From the NCBI GenBank assembly GCA_910584845.1, contig CAJUDH010000018.1, forward strand, positions 3,094 through 67,093: a DNA stretch of 64,000 nucleotides. Reading direction: 5' to 3'. The stretch is from an uncultured Lachnospiraceae bacterium. GTDB lineage: Bacteria > Bacillota > Clostridia > Lachnospirales > Lachnospiraceae. The translations under genes were made by a program, and so were the position numbers. The notes below the pieces were generated by a model. That model did no database searches, was not told the origin of the DNA, and worked only from the letters and a program-made list of their open reading frames with translations. Shown here one piece after another: positions 18,325 to 26,929 of the stretch (position 1 is its first letter; every line of letters starts with the position of its first letter).

Positions 18325-19623
18325 TTACCGGTTTGCCAATTCCTCTGTAATTTCCTCCCAGGTAATCCCTTTTGCCGCCATCAATACCATCACATGATAC
18401 AAAAAATCCGATATTTCATACTTAATTTGTTCCGGATCCGGGTTTTTGGCCGCGATTACAATCTCCGTGGCCTCTTCCCCTACCTTTTTCAGGATCTTAT
18501 CAATCCCTTTATCCAACAGGTAATTGGTATAAGAGCCTTCTTTGGGGTTCTCTTTCCGGTCCAGGATCACGGCAAACACATCCTCGAACACTTTTAACGG
18601 GTTGGTTTCCCTGTGCCCTTTTGCCGCCAATGTCTGGAAAAAGCAGCTGGTGCTGCCCGTATGGCATGCCGCCCCTACCTGGTGTACCCTGGCCAGGATT
18701 GTGTCGTTGTCACAATCCAGATGAAGGGATTTTACATACTGGAAATGCCCCGAAACCTCACCTTTGAGCCACTGCCCCTTCCGGCTGCGGCTGTAATAAT
18801 TCATCTTTCCCGTGCGCAGGGTATCCTCAAAAGCCTGCTCGTTCATATAGGCCAGCATCAATACCTGGTCCGTCTTATAATCCTGCACCACCACCGGCAT
18901 TAGGCCGTCTGGGTTGGGCCGGAAGCCATCCCAACGGATCGAGCTGCTAAAAGTCACCACTTTTTGCCCCCGCTTTTTCAGCTCTTCCTTTAACTCCATA
19001 TAGCTGCCTTCCCCATCTTCGATGGCTGTCAGGGCTACCCCCGCGGTATGCTCTGCCGCCATACACACCGATATGACCGGCAATTCCCGGCCATTGCACA
19101 AAATAAGGAAGGGCCCGTCTTCCCTGGTATAGGACTCCGCTTCCAAAATCTCCACATTTCCGCCTACATCCAGCAAAATTTCGGATGCGCCCAGCTGGAG
19201 GAATTCCGAAACCCTCCCTAAAAGGCGGGGGGACGGGAGATAGGCATAAATTTTCTCACTGCCAAACCGGTCGGCCGCTTCCTTAATCAAATCCACATTG
19301 TCCATGTCGGATCCGTCCAAAAATACCGCCTTTGCCCCGGCATACAGGTATTTTTTCACATCCTCCAGCCGCCGCACCCGGCCTCCGGTGAGGATTGGGA
19401 TGTCGATCTCCCTGGCCAATTCTTTGAGGATGTCAACGGTACGTTCATGGTCCTCATCGCTTTTTGCCATATCCCAAAGCAACAGGCCGTCCGCACCATT
19501 ATCATTATAATAATGGGCCAAGGCTTTTAGGGAGCGGCCTTTTGCCCCCTCCCCCCCTCCCAGCGCCACCGGCTTCCCTTCCCGGCATCCGATTCCTGCA
19601 TATAACAGTTTTACATCTGACAT
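18325..19623 (-). CDS. hisIE: HisIE (phosphoribosyl-AMP cyclohydrolase / phosphoribosyl-ATP pyrophosphatase) with an N-terminal degenerate HisF-like barrel
   Basis: 432 residues in three parts. Residues 225-335 are HisI with LDCDNDTIL and GAACHTGSTSCFF zinc/active-site motifs. Residues 345-432 are HisE (VGEEATEIVIAAKN, ISDFLYHVMVLM). The first 220 residues look like a HisA/HisF-type barrel (GADGLLLWDMAKS; ILTGGRVRRLEDVKKYLYAGA), but the usual first-strand CLDV aspartate is replaced by AGIGC and the second catalytic Asp region is not recognisable. I infer a non-catalytic or altered barrel. AGGAGG lies ten bases before the ATG. It is cut off from the other his genes by the hemerythrin gene. Confidence 0.88.
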   Translation of the reverse strand: MSDVKLLYAGIGCREGKPVALGGGEGAKGRSLKALAHYYNDNGADGLLLWDMAKSDEDHERTVDILKELAREIDIPILTGGRVRRLEDVKKYLYAGAKAVFLDGSDMDNVDLIKEAADRFGSEKIYAYLPSPRLLGRVSEFLQLGASEILLDVGGNVEILEAESYTREDGPFLILCNGRELPVISVCMAAEHTAGVALTAIEDGEGSYMELKEELKKRGQKVVTFSSSIRWDGFRPNPDGLMPVVVQDYKTDQVLMLAYMNEQAFEDTLRTGKMNYYSRSRKGQWLKGEVSGHFQYVKSLHLDCDNDTILARVHQVGAACHTGSTSCFFQTLAAKGHRETNPLKVFEDVFAVILDRKENPKEGSYTNYLLDKGIDKILKKVGEEATEIVIAAKNPDPEQIKYEISDFLYHVMVLMAAKGITWEEITEELANR

Positions 19624-19755
19624 AAGACAATGGCCTCCTGATATTTCCTTTTCCGTTCCGTATCTATGAAAAGCGCCGCTTTCTCCCGGAACTATGTATA
19701 CCGGCAGGGCCATCCCATGCCCTGGCGGCATTCATCCATCTATTTGCCAAAAGCC

Positions 19756-21102
19756 TCAGGTATTTCTCCCCAAAAAATAATCGTCAATCCTTTTCCGGAT
19801 CTCCAAAGGCTTTAGGTACTTCAACAGGTATCCGTCCGGCTTTAAGGACAGTACTTTTTTCACACTTTCCGGGTCGCCCCTGCTCGTCAGGAAAATGACA
19901 GGGATGTCTGCAAATTCTTCCTCGGAATGGAGCATCTCCAGCACATGGCTCCCGTCGCATACCGGCATTTCATAATCCAGCAGCACCAGGTCCGGCTTAT
20001 CCAGGGTAACGGCCCGGATTGCAGACACACCGGAGCTTACCAGGGAAACTTCATACTTTTCCTCCAACAGCCGTTTCATCCCTTGCCGTATGGTTGCGGA
20101 ATCATCCACCACCAAAACCTTAGGCTTTATGTCCTCTTCCCTCTCCCTTAGGTATTTTTCGACTTCGGATACCGCGTTATCGGTTTCCAGGGGGGTCCCA
20201 ATGCCATGTTGAAGCAGGTGTGGCGCGATTACACAATAAGAAAAATATCCTCCGTCTGTATCCAGCAGCAGGCTGACTTGGGGCTGCTTATTCTCAAATA
20301 CCTCTTGAAACTGCTCATAAGTCAGCAGGTTTTCTTCCGTCATCTCATAGGAGCGGATCGACGGATAATAGTCCATCACATGTTGTACAAACTGGCACGC
20401 GGTATACCGGGCCGCGTTAAGCAGCATAATATCTAGTTTACCCGATTTGACCCCCATTATTTTCCCAATGGTGTTAATCAGCAGCTTCTCTTCAAAAACC
20501 AAGATAATCTCCCATTTTTCATCATCCTGCCCCCTTCCGTAGACCAGACGGTAGTATACCCCTTTTCCGAATTTTTCCCCGCCGTAGGAATCGCTGATGA
20601 CCCGCGCATTTAGCTGGAACATGTTTTTTAATAGCCTTAGGATCAATTCCTTCATGGCGGCAATTTCTTCTTCGGGCATAAGGTCTACCCACTTGCTCTT
20701 TTTCTCCCCCGTTATAGCCAAGTCTTCCGTCAAAGTATGGCCGATCAGCCATCCGGCGCAGACTGCCAGAAAATGGTCAACGGAAACCGGAGAATAGTCT
20801 TCCCGCTCCAGCTCCTTTTCCAGGGCCGGAAGCAGGCTCTCCCGGAACCCCCTATGCAAACGCCTGTGGGTCTCAAGTTCTCCATAGGCGATCAATTCCA
20901 TATACTTTTCTTCATCTCTAAAATGCTTTAACGCATGTTCCTTAAAATACTTAATCCCCTCCTGGCACGCCCTTTTACTTTTTTTCTCTTCCTCTTCCAG
21001 GGCAAAGAGCTTGTTAATAATCTTGAAAAGCCTCTGGTGTTCTTCATCGATAATCTTTATCCCGATGTTGAATTCTTCCTTCCATACTAGATGATTGTCC
21101 AT
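19756..21102 (-). CDS. hemerythrin / CheX-like / receiver three-domain protein, copy 1
   Basis: 448 residues. An N-terminal hemerythrin domain has all seven di-iron ligands (His22, His60, Glu64, His79, His83, His122, Asp127). A middle domain (about 135-320) looks like a diverged CheX/CheC-type domain (FEEKLLINTIGKIMG, later DTDGGYFSYCVIAP); this assignment is tentative. The C-terminal receiver domain has VVDDS, the phospho-acceptor Asp in LLDYEMP and the conserved Lys in YLLKYLKP. There is no output or DNA-binding domain. Oxygen or redox sensing linked to phosphorelay control is a reasonable inference. It sits between hisA and hisIE, and a paralogue lies at 61.6-63.0 kb. Confidence 0.85.
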   Translation of the reverse strand: MDNHLVWKEEFNIGIKIIDEEHQRLFKIINKLFALEEEEKKSKRACQEGIKYFKEHALKHFRDEEKYMELIAYGELETHRRLHRGFRESLLPALEKELEREDYSPVSVDHFLAVCAGWLIGHTLTEDLAITGEKKSKWVDLMPEEEIAAMKELILRLLKNMFQLNARVISDSYGGEKFGKGVYYRLVYGRGQDDEKWEIILVFEEKLLINTIGKIMGVKSGKLDIMLLNAARYTACQFVQHVMDYYPSIRSYEMTEENLLTYEQFQEVFENKQPQVSLLLDTDGGYFSYCVIAPHLLQHGIGTPLETDNAVSEVEKYLREREEDIKPKVLVVDDSATIRQGMKRLLEEKYEVSLVSSGVSAIRAVTLDKPDLVLLDYEMPVCDGSHVLEMLHSEEEFADIPVIFLTSRGDPESVKKVLSLKPDGYLLKYLKPLEIRKRIDDYFLGRNT

Positions 21103-21303
21103 ACAAAACCCTCCTTTGCTAACGTCAGGCCTTCACCCCCCGCCTTTTTAGCCGGCATACCGGGCCTGCGATAATCACCGTACCATAGGATTCAAGAAAA
21201 CGCAAATAATAACACAATGATTATTCCATTTTTCGCCTTTATTTTAAACTATTGGCTGAAAAGCCATGCCCCGGACCGTTTTCCAAAATGCCGTTCCCAA
21301 TCT

Positions 21304-22020
21304 TTATGAAAATTTTTTCACCGCCTCTGCCAAAGAAATCTTCCCTTCATACAAGGCCTTTCCGATGACCACCCCGGTAATCCCGTTTTGATAAAGCATA
21401 TTCAAATCTTCCATACCGGACACGCCGCCGGAGGCAACCACATCCAGGCCGGTTTTTTCCGTAAGCATTTTTGTATAGGCCACATTGGGCCCGGACATCA
21501 TGCCGTCCCGGGCAATATCCGTATAAATAATATGGCGCACCCCGTACTCTTTCACCTTCAGGCACAGTTCCACCGCCGTAATGGCGCTGGTCCGTTCCCA
21601 TCCGTCTACTGCCACCATACCGTCCTTGGCGTCCACGCCTGCCACAATCCGCTCCGGGCCAAATTCTTCCACCAGCCTCCGGATAAACTCCGGGCATTTT
21701 GCCGCCTTGGTGCCGATAATGCAGCGGCTGACCCCAAAATCCAACATGGCTTTCACGGCCCCGGCGCTCCGCAGCCCGCCCCCCAGCTCCACAGGCACTT
21801 TTACCTGTGCCACAATGGCACGGATGGCATCTTCGTTGACCGGCTGCCCGGCCAATGCGCCGTCCAAATCCACCAGGTGGAGGAAAGTCGCCCCTTGGCT
21901 GGCCCACAGCTTTGCCATGGCAGCCGGGCTGTCCCCGTACACCTTTTCTTGATCAAAAAGCCCTTGGGTCAAACGGACGCATCTGCCGCCTTTTATGTCG
22001 ATTGCCGGATATAGCTGCAT
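21304..22020 (-). CDS. hisA: phosphoribosylformimino-5-aminoimidazole carboxamide ribotide isomerase
   Basis: HisA isomerises ProFAR to PRFAR in histidine synthesis. 238 residues starting MQLYPAIDIKGG (catalytic Asp8), with ELGGGLRSAGAVKAML, and the second catalytic Asp in YTDIARDGMMSG. GGGAGG precedes the ATG; the longer upstream frame is not needed. It is the last gene of the continuous hisZ-hisA block. Confidence 0.97.
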   Translation of the reverse strand: MQLYPAIDIKGGRCVRLTQGLFDQEKVYGDSPAAMAKLWASQGATFLHLVDLDGALAGQPVNEDAIRAIVAQVKVPVELGGGLRSAGAVKAMLDFGVSRCIIGTKAAKCPEFIRRLVEEFGPERIVAGVDAKDGMVAVDGWERTSAITAVELCLKVKEYGVRHIIYTDIARDGMMSGPNVAYTKMLTEKTGLDVVASGGVSGMEDLNMLYQNGITGVVIGKALYEGKISLAEAVKKFS

Positions 22021-22140
22021 ACCCCAAACCTCCCTTTCCGGCCCGGTTTTATCCCGGCCTTTTCCTTTTGCCCCTCCCCTTGCCCTCCGCGGTTGCTGCC
22101 GCGGCCCCATCTGCCCTTTTTTTGTCGATGGCCGGACCCC

Positions 22141-22746
22141 CTATAAAGCCCCCTTGGTGGACAGCACCCCGGTAATCCGGCTGTCCCGCCGGACCGCCTC
22201 CTCCAGCGCTTTGGCAAAGGCCTTAAAAGCCCCTTCTATAATATGGTGGTTATTGCTCCCGTCCATCTGTTTTATATGGAGGTTCATCGCCGCGCCATAG
22301 GAAACCGCATAAAAAAACTCCCGCACCATCTCCGTCTCTAAGTCCCCCACTTTCTCCCGGTCCAGCTTAAGGCTGTAGGACAGGTAAGGCCGGCCGCAAA
22401 GGTCTACCGCACAGAGGATCAATGCCTCGTCCATGGGAAGCGCCCAAAAACCATAGCGGGCAATCCCTGACTTATCGCCTACGGCCTTACGGATGGCATT
22501 CCCCAGCACGATCCCCGTATCCTCTATGGTATGGTGGGTATCTACTTCCAGATCCCCTTTTACCTTTACCTCCAAGTCGAACAGGCCGTGGCGGGCAAAA
22601 CTGTGGAGCATATGGTCAAAAAAACCGACCCCCGTGTGGATTTGCGCCTGGCCGCTTCCGTCCAGGTTCAAGGTCAGGGCAATATCCGTCTCCTTTGTCG
22701 TCCTGGTGACGGAGGCAACCCGTTTTTCTGTTTGATCCTTTTCCAT
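22141..22746 (-). CDS. hisB: imidazoleglycerol-phosphate dehydratase
   Basis: Monofunctional HisB (201 residues, no phosphatase domain), dehydrating IGP in histidine synthesis. The duplicated metal-binding motifs are present: GFFDHMLHSFARHG and DTHHTIEDTGI in the first half, and NHHIIEGAFKAFA in the second. AGGAGG precedes the ATG. Confidence 0.97.
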   Translation of the reverse strand: MEKDQTEKRVASVTRTTKETDIALTLNLDGSGQAQIHTGVGFFDHMLHSFARHGLFDLEVKVKGDLEVDTHHTIEDTGIVLGNAIRKAVGDKSGIARYGFWALPMDEALILCAVDLCGRPYLSYSLKLDREKVGDLETEMVREFFYAVSYGAAMNLHIKQMDGSNNHHIIEGAFKAFAKALEEAVRRDSRITGVLSTKGAL

Positions 22747-22774
22747 ATTGACAACCTCCTGCTTTTGTCCCTGT

Positions 22775-23290
22775 TTATTTATGGGGCAGCTCTGCGCCGC
22801 CTTTTTCCGGTTCCTCCCCGGGCCCTGTTTCTACCTTTGGATACAAATCTATTTCCTCCCGGATATACCCCTCCAGGTTTTCCAGGATGGTATAGCCCCG
22901 CTCCGCTAAAAGCCCCCGTAGCCTGGGGTTTTCCCAACCGTCCCCATAAGAAGGGGAAGGGGGCAGGTTGGAAACCACATCCCCCTTTTCCAATTGAGAC
23001 GGGCAAACCTCCCGGAACATCAGCGCTACGTTTGCCCCTGGCAGCGCCTCTTCCATCCTCCCGCCTGGCTTCTCTATGGCGGCTACCACCGCCTGCAGAA
23101 ACTGCCGGCGCCTTTTCAAAATATAGACCGGGTCTCCTACATGGACCGGTCCTCCTTTCACCACCCCCACCACTACCGTACCCTGGCTTTTAAGCGTAAA
23201 AATGTCCTGTACGACATAGGTAAACGGCTGTTGCCCCTTTTTCCCTTCCGCTTTTTTCTTGTCCCTTTTCAACACATCCCACAACCCCAT
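22775..23290 (-). CDS. isolated EF-Tu domain-2-like beta-barrel protein
   Basis: 171 residues, lying between hisD and hisB in the his block. Residues about 22-108 match the second domain of translation GTPases: VQDIFTLKSQGTVVVGVVKGG with VHVGDPVYIL, then GANVALMFREV...LEKGDVV. There is no GTP-binding domain. The start is Lys-rich (MGLWDVLKRDKKKAEGKK) and the C-terminus acidic. Function unknown: it could bind RNA or a ribosomal or translation partner, or be a scaffold. It is not a histidine enzyme. GGAAAGGGA precedes the ATG. Confidence 0.75.
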   Translation of the reverse strand: MGLWDVLKRDKKKAEGKKGQQPFTYVVQDIFTLKSQGTVVVGVVKGGPVHVGDPVYILKRRRQFLQAVVAAIEKPGGRMEEALPGANVALMFREVCPSQLEKGDVVSNLPPSPSYGDGWENPRLRGLLAERGYTILENLEGYIREEIDLYPKVETGPGEEPEKGGAELPHK

Positions 23291-23338
23291 TTAACCGATC
23301 CCTTTCCTTATATGCCACTGCTGTTTTCCAGTATTTCC

Positions 23339-24631
23339 CTATTTTTCAAACCGCACCCGGACCGAATTGGCATGGGCCGTCAGCCGTTCTGCTTCTGCAA
23401 AAGCTTCAATATCTTTGTGGGCTGACTCAAGCGCCTCTTTGGAATAGTAAATAATGCTGGATTTTTTTACATAGTCGTCCACCCCCAGGGGGGAGAAAAA
23501 TTTCGCCGTCCCATTGGTGGGAAGCACATGGTTGGGGCCTGCAAAATAGTCCCCCAAAGGCTCCATGCTATATTCCCCCAGGAAAATTGCCCCTGCATTC
23601 CGGATTTTTGCCATCACCTCAAAGGGGTTGCGGGTTACAATCTCCAAATGCTCTGACGCGATCTCATTGGCCGCGTCTATGGCATCTGCCATGGAATCCG
23701 CCACCAGGATATACCCGTAATTTTCCAGGGACTTTTTAAGGATTTCCCGCCGGGGAAGGACCTGCACAAACCCCTTTGCCTCCTTTGATACCTTTTGGGC
23801 CAGCTCCATGCTGGTGGTTATCAAAACCGCGCTGGCCAGTTCGTCGTGCTCTGCCTGGGACAAAAGGTCTGCCGCCACATATCGGGGATTGGCGCTGTCA
23901 TCGGCCAGCACCAGGATCTCGCTGGGCCCGGCTATGCTGTCAATGCTTACATGCCCGTAGACAGCCTTTTTTGCCAGCGCCACGAAAATATTGCCGGGCC
24001 CGGCTATTTTGTCTACCCGTGGGACCGATTCCGTCCCAAAGGCCAAAGCTGCAACCGCCTGGGCCCCCCCCACCTTATAGCTTTCCGTAACGCCTGCCAA
24101 ATGGGCCGCCGCCAAAGTCACCGGGTTTACTTTTCCGTCCTTGCCCGGAGGCGTCACCATCACAATCCGGGGAACCCCCGCCACTTTGGCCGGAATTATG
24201 TTCATCAGCACAGAGGATGGGTATGCCGCCTTCCCTCCCGGCACATACACCCCCGCACTGGCCAGGGGGGACACTTTCTGCCCCAGTATGGTGCCGTCCG
24301 GTTTGCTGTCAAACCAACTGTACCGTTTCTGCTTTTCATGGTATTCCCGGATATTGGCCATGGATTTTTCCATTACCCGGAGCAAAGCCGGGTCTACCAG
24401 GGAGAGGGCCTCCCGGACCTCCTCCTGGGCCACCCGGATCTGCCCCGCCTCCAGCTTTACCCCGTCAAATTTCTCCGTATATTCCAAAAGCGCCTCGTCT
24501 TTGCGGCTTTTCACGTCCTCTACGATTTCCTGGACAGTGGCTTCATAGCCGCTGTAATGGTTTGGATCCCGTTTTAACAAATTGGCAAGGATGTCCTGCC
24601 TGCTTTGCTCGTCCAGCCTGATAATCCTCAT
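23339..24631 (-). CDS. hisD: histidinol dehydrogenase
   Basis: Zinc enzyme making the last two oxidation steps to histidine with NAD. 430 residues with YVPGGKAAYPSSVLM, GGAQAVAALAFGTE, KIAGPGNIFVA and the SEHLEI metal-ligand segment. The ATG follows GAGGAGGAAAAT; the longer upstream frame overlaps hisG. A run of eight G on the coding strand is read through in frame here, unlike three such runs elsewhere in the window. Confidence 0.97.
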   Translation of the reverse strand: MRIIRLDEQSRQDILANLLKRDPNHYSGYEATVQEIVEDVKSRKDEALLEYTEKFDGVKLEAGQIRVAQEEVREALSLVDPALLRVMEKSMANIREYHEKQKRYSWFDSKPDGTILGQKVSPLASAGVYVPGGKAAYPSSVLMNIIPAKVAGVPRIVMVTPPGKDGKVNPVTLAAAHLAGVTESYKVGGAQAVAALAFGTESVPRVDKIAGPGNIFVALAKKAVYGHVSIDSIAGPSEILVLADDSANPRYVAADLLSQAEHDELASAVLITTSMELAQKVSKEAKGFVQVLPRREILKKSLENYGYILVADSMADAIDAANEIASEHLEIVTRNPFEVMAKIRNAGAIFLGEYSMEPLGDYFAGPNHVLPTNGTAKFFSPLGVDDYVKKSSIIYYSKEALESAHKDIEAFAEAERLTAHANSVRVRFEK

Positions 24632-24648
24632 ATTTTCCTCCTCGGGGC

Positions 24649-25290
24649 CTACCCCTGCACCAGCTGCTTCATTCTCTGTATAACCTGCGTAATCCGTTGG
24701 TTCTCCCGCTTCATGCTTACCTGGTTCACTACCATCCGGGCCGACAGCGGGCATACCTCTTCCAGCACTTCCAGCCCATTCTCCCGCAAGGTTGACCCCG
24801 TCTCGACAATATCCACAATCACCTCAGCCAGCCCCACGATAGGCGCCAGCTCAACAGAGCCGTTGAGCTTGATAATCTCCACCGTCTGATGTTTTTTATT
24901 GTAAAAATAATCTTTGGCGATCGCGGGGTACTTGGTCGCTACCCGGATCATCTCGTGGTGCTTCAAATATTCCCTTGCCTCTTTGGGCCCGCACACGCAC
25001 ATCCGGCAGCGCCCCATCCCCAGGTCCAGCACTTCATAAAGCTTACGCCCTTCTTCCAGGACCGTATCTTTCCCCACAACCCCCACGTCCGCGGCGCCGT
25101 ATTCCACGTAGGTCGGCACATCGCTTGCCTTGGCCAGGAAAAACCGGACCTTTTGCTCCTCATTGGTAAAAATCAGCTTTCTGGAATTTTTGTCTTTCAT
25201 CTCTTCACAGGGAATGCCGGCCTTTTCAAACATTTTCAGGGATTCAGCCGCCAGCCTGCCCTTAGCCAGGGCAAAGGTCAAATATCTCAT
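24649..25290 (-). CDS. hisG: ATP phosphoribosyltransferase, short form catalytic subunit
   Basis: First enzyme of histidine synthesis, short type (213 residues), which needs HisZ as regulatory subunit. FALAKGRLAAES at the start, DVGVVGKDTV and the PRPP-loop-like IVDIVETGSTLRENGL near the end are present; the C-terminal regulatory domain of long HisG is absent. The inner ATG is preferred because AAGGA lies ten bases before it; an ATG six codons earlier has no clear site. hisZ directly upstream confirms the type. Confidence 0.95.
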   Translation of the reverse strand: MRYLTFALAKGRLAAESLKMFEKAGIPCEEMKDKNSRKLIFTNEEQKVRFFLAKASDVPTYVEYGAADVGVVGKDTVLEEGRKLYEVLDLGMGRCRMCVCGPKEAREYLKHHEMIRVATKYPAIAKDYFYNKKHQTVEIIKLNGSVELAPIVGLAEVIVDIVETGSTLRENGLEVLEEVCPLSARMVVNQVSMKRENQRITQVIQRMKQLVQG

Positions 25291-25312
25291 CGCTTTTCCG
25301 TCCTTCATTTTT

Positions 25313-26578
25313 CTATTCTGAAAAATACCCTTCGGTATTTAGCATCCTCACCTGCCCGCTTTCCACCTGGTACTCCGCCACCTGCCCCCCTTCGCCAGGC
25401 AGATACAAAAGCAGCCTCATCTGCTGCCGCATGGCATAGGACACGTAGTCCATTACCGAATGCCCGGCGGGCTTCCGAACCATCTGCACGGCTTGCCCTC
25501 CGGCCCGGAAATGCTTTGCCAGGCCCATCGCTTCCTTCCTGGCCCCCGGCTCATATAGCACCATCCGGTCCACCATGTCCACTTGCGTCGCAATTTTTTG
25601 ACGAGAAAGGGCCTGCATCAGCCGGTCCACCACAATGGCGAACCCCACCGCCGGCGCGTCTTTGCCAAACTGCATCAGCAGCTTGTCATAACGCCCCCCC
25701 GTTACCAGGTACTCCCCCATGCCATAAGTGTATGCCTTAAAAATAATTCCCGTATAATAGGAATATTTGCTAAGCATCCCCAGGTCGTAGGACACATAGC
25801 CCCCCAGCCCGTACCCGTCTAAAATCTCCTGCACCCGCTCCAGCCGGCCAATGGCACGCAACGCCCTTTGGTTTGACGTCATAGACCTGGCCAGCCGGAT
25901 TTGCCCTATATCCCCAAAAAGTTCCGGCAGTTTTAAAAACGCCTGCTTATGCCTTTCCGGCATGGCCTGGCCTGTCAAAAGCTCCTCTACGCCAAAATAA
26001 TTTTTATTCTCAATCAGCTCCCTTAGCTGTTCTTGGGTATCCGCGTTAAGCCCTGCCTCTTCCACCAGCCCACGGTAAAATTCCACCTGCCCCAGTTCCA
26101 CCTGGAATTCCTGCAATCCGGTGGATTTCAACGCGTCGATAACCATGGCAACCATCTCCGCATCCCCATCGCTGGAATCATCCCCAATGAGTTCCACCCC
26201 GGTCTGGGTGGCCTCATTAAGCCTGCCCTGATAACTGGCGGCGTTCAGATAAGTAGCCCCCAGGTAGCAAAGCCGCAAAGGCCCTGCCTCATCCATAAAA
26301 TATTTCGCCACACACCGCGCTATGGATGGCGTCATATCCGGCCGCAGCACTAAAGTGTTGTTCTCCCGGTCAAATAACTTGTACATCTCCCGGCTTCCTG
26401 CGCTTCCCCTCTCCTCCTTAAAAATGTCAAAAAACTCGAAGGTCGGCGTCTCGATATCCTGATACCCATACAAATGGAAAATTTTCCGGATCCGGCCTTC
26501 TACCGCCAGCTTCCTGGCACACTCCTTTGCATAAATGTCCCGCACCCCTTCCGGGGTATGCAGCAACTGCCTCCCCAT
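25313..26578 (-). CDS. hisZ: ATP phosphoribosyltransferase regulatory subunit
   Basis: HisZ is a histidyl-tRNA synthetase paralogue that activates short HisG and transmits histidine feedback. 421 residues with HisRS-like class II motifs (TPEGVRDIYAKE at the N-terminus, VLRPDMTPSIAR, YYTGIIFKAYTYGMGEYLVTGGRYD) but too short and without the anticodon domain. The ATG follows GGAGGG. First gene of the his transcript, with a consensus promoter about 165 bases upstream. Confidence 0.94.
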   Translation of the reverse strand: MGRQLLHTPEGVRDIYAKECARKLAVEGRIRKIFHLYGYQDIETPTFEFFDIFKEERGSAGSREMYKLFDRENNTLVLRPDMTPSIARCVAKYFMDEAGPLRLCYLGATYLNAASYQGRLNEATQTGVELIGDDSSDGDAEMVAMVIDALKSTGLQEFQVELGQVEFYRGLVEEAGLNADTQEQLRELIENKNYFGVEELLTGQAMPERHKQAFLKLPELFGDIGQIRLARSMTSNQRALRAIGRLERVQEILDGYGLGGYVSYDLGMLSKYSYYTGIIFKAYTYGMGEYLVTGGRYDKLLMQFGKDAPAVGFAIVVDRLMQALSRQKIATQVDMVDRMVLYEPGARKEAMGLAKHFRAGGQAVQMVRKPAGHSVMDYVSYAMRQQMRLLLYLPGEGGQVAEYQVESGQVRMLNTEGYFSE

Positions 26579-26742
26579 GCCTATCCCTCCGTTCTGTAGG
26601 TGGTATATCCGCCGTAACCGGCGCTTTTCCCGCGCGGCCGAAAAGCCTTTTCCGGTGGATACCCACTGCAATCTGCATTCAAAAAACCGGGGCCGCCCGG
26701 CTACTTTTTCATGGTAAAGTGATAACTTAATAACGCATTATG

Positions 26743-26771
26743 ATTATAGGATAAGGCGCCCCACTTGTCAA
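26743..26771 (-). promoter_or_regulatory. consensus sigma-A promoter of the histidine operon
   Basis: TTGACA, 17 bp, TATAAT on the minus strand: a perfect match to the consensus. The roughly 155-base leader to hisZ shows no T-box motif and no histidine-codon leader peptide that I can see, so the control mechanism is unclear. Confidence 0.92.
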
Positions 26772-26929
26772 TCTTTGATTTACCCCTGAAAGCCTACGCC
26801 TTTTGTTTATTATTAGAATTTTTAATAAATGCAGTGATTGTCTTACCGATACCAGATATGATACACTCTCCCTATGCAAACCCCATTACTGAAACTACTA
26901 TTTCATTCATAATCTGGAGGATAATACAA

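Noticed and set aside
26579..26742. T-box leader before hisZ
   Set aside because: The leader is only about 155 bases and lacks the AGGGTGG antiterminator motif.
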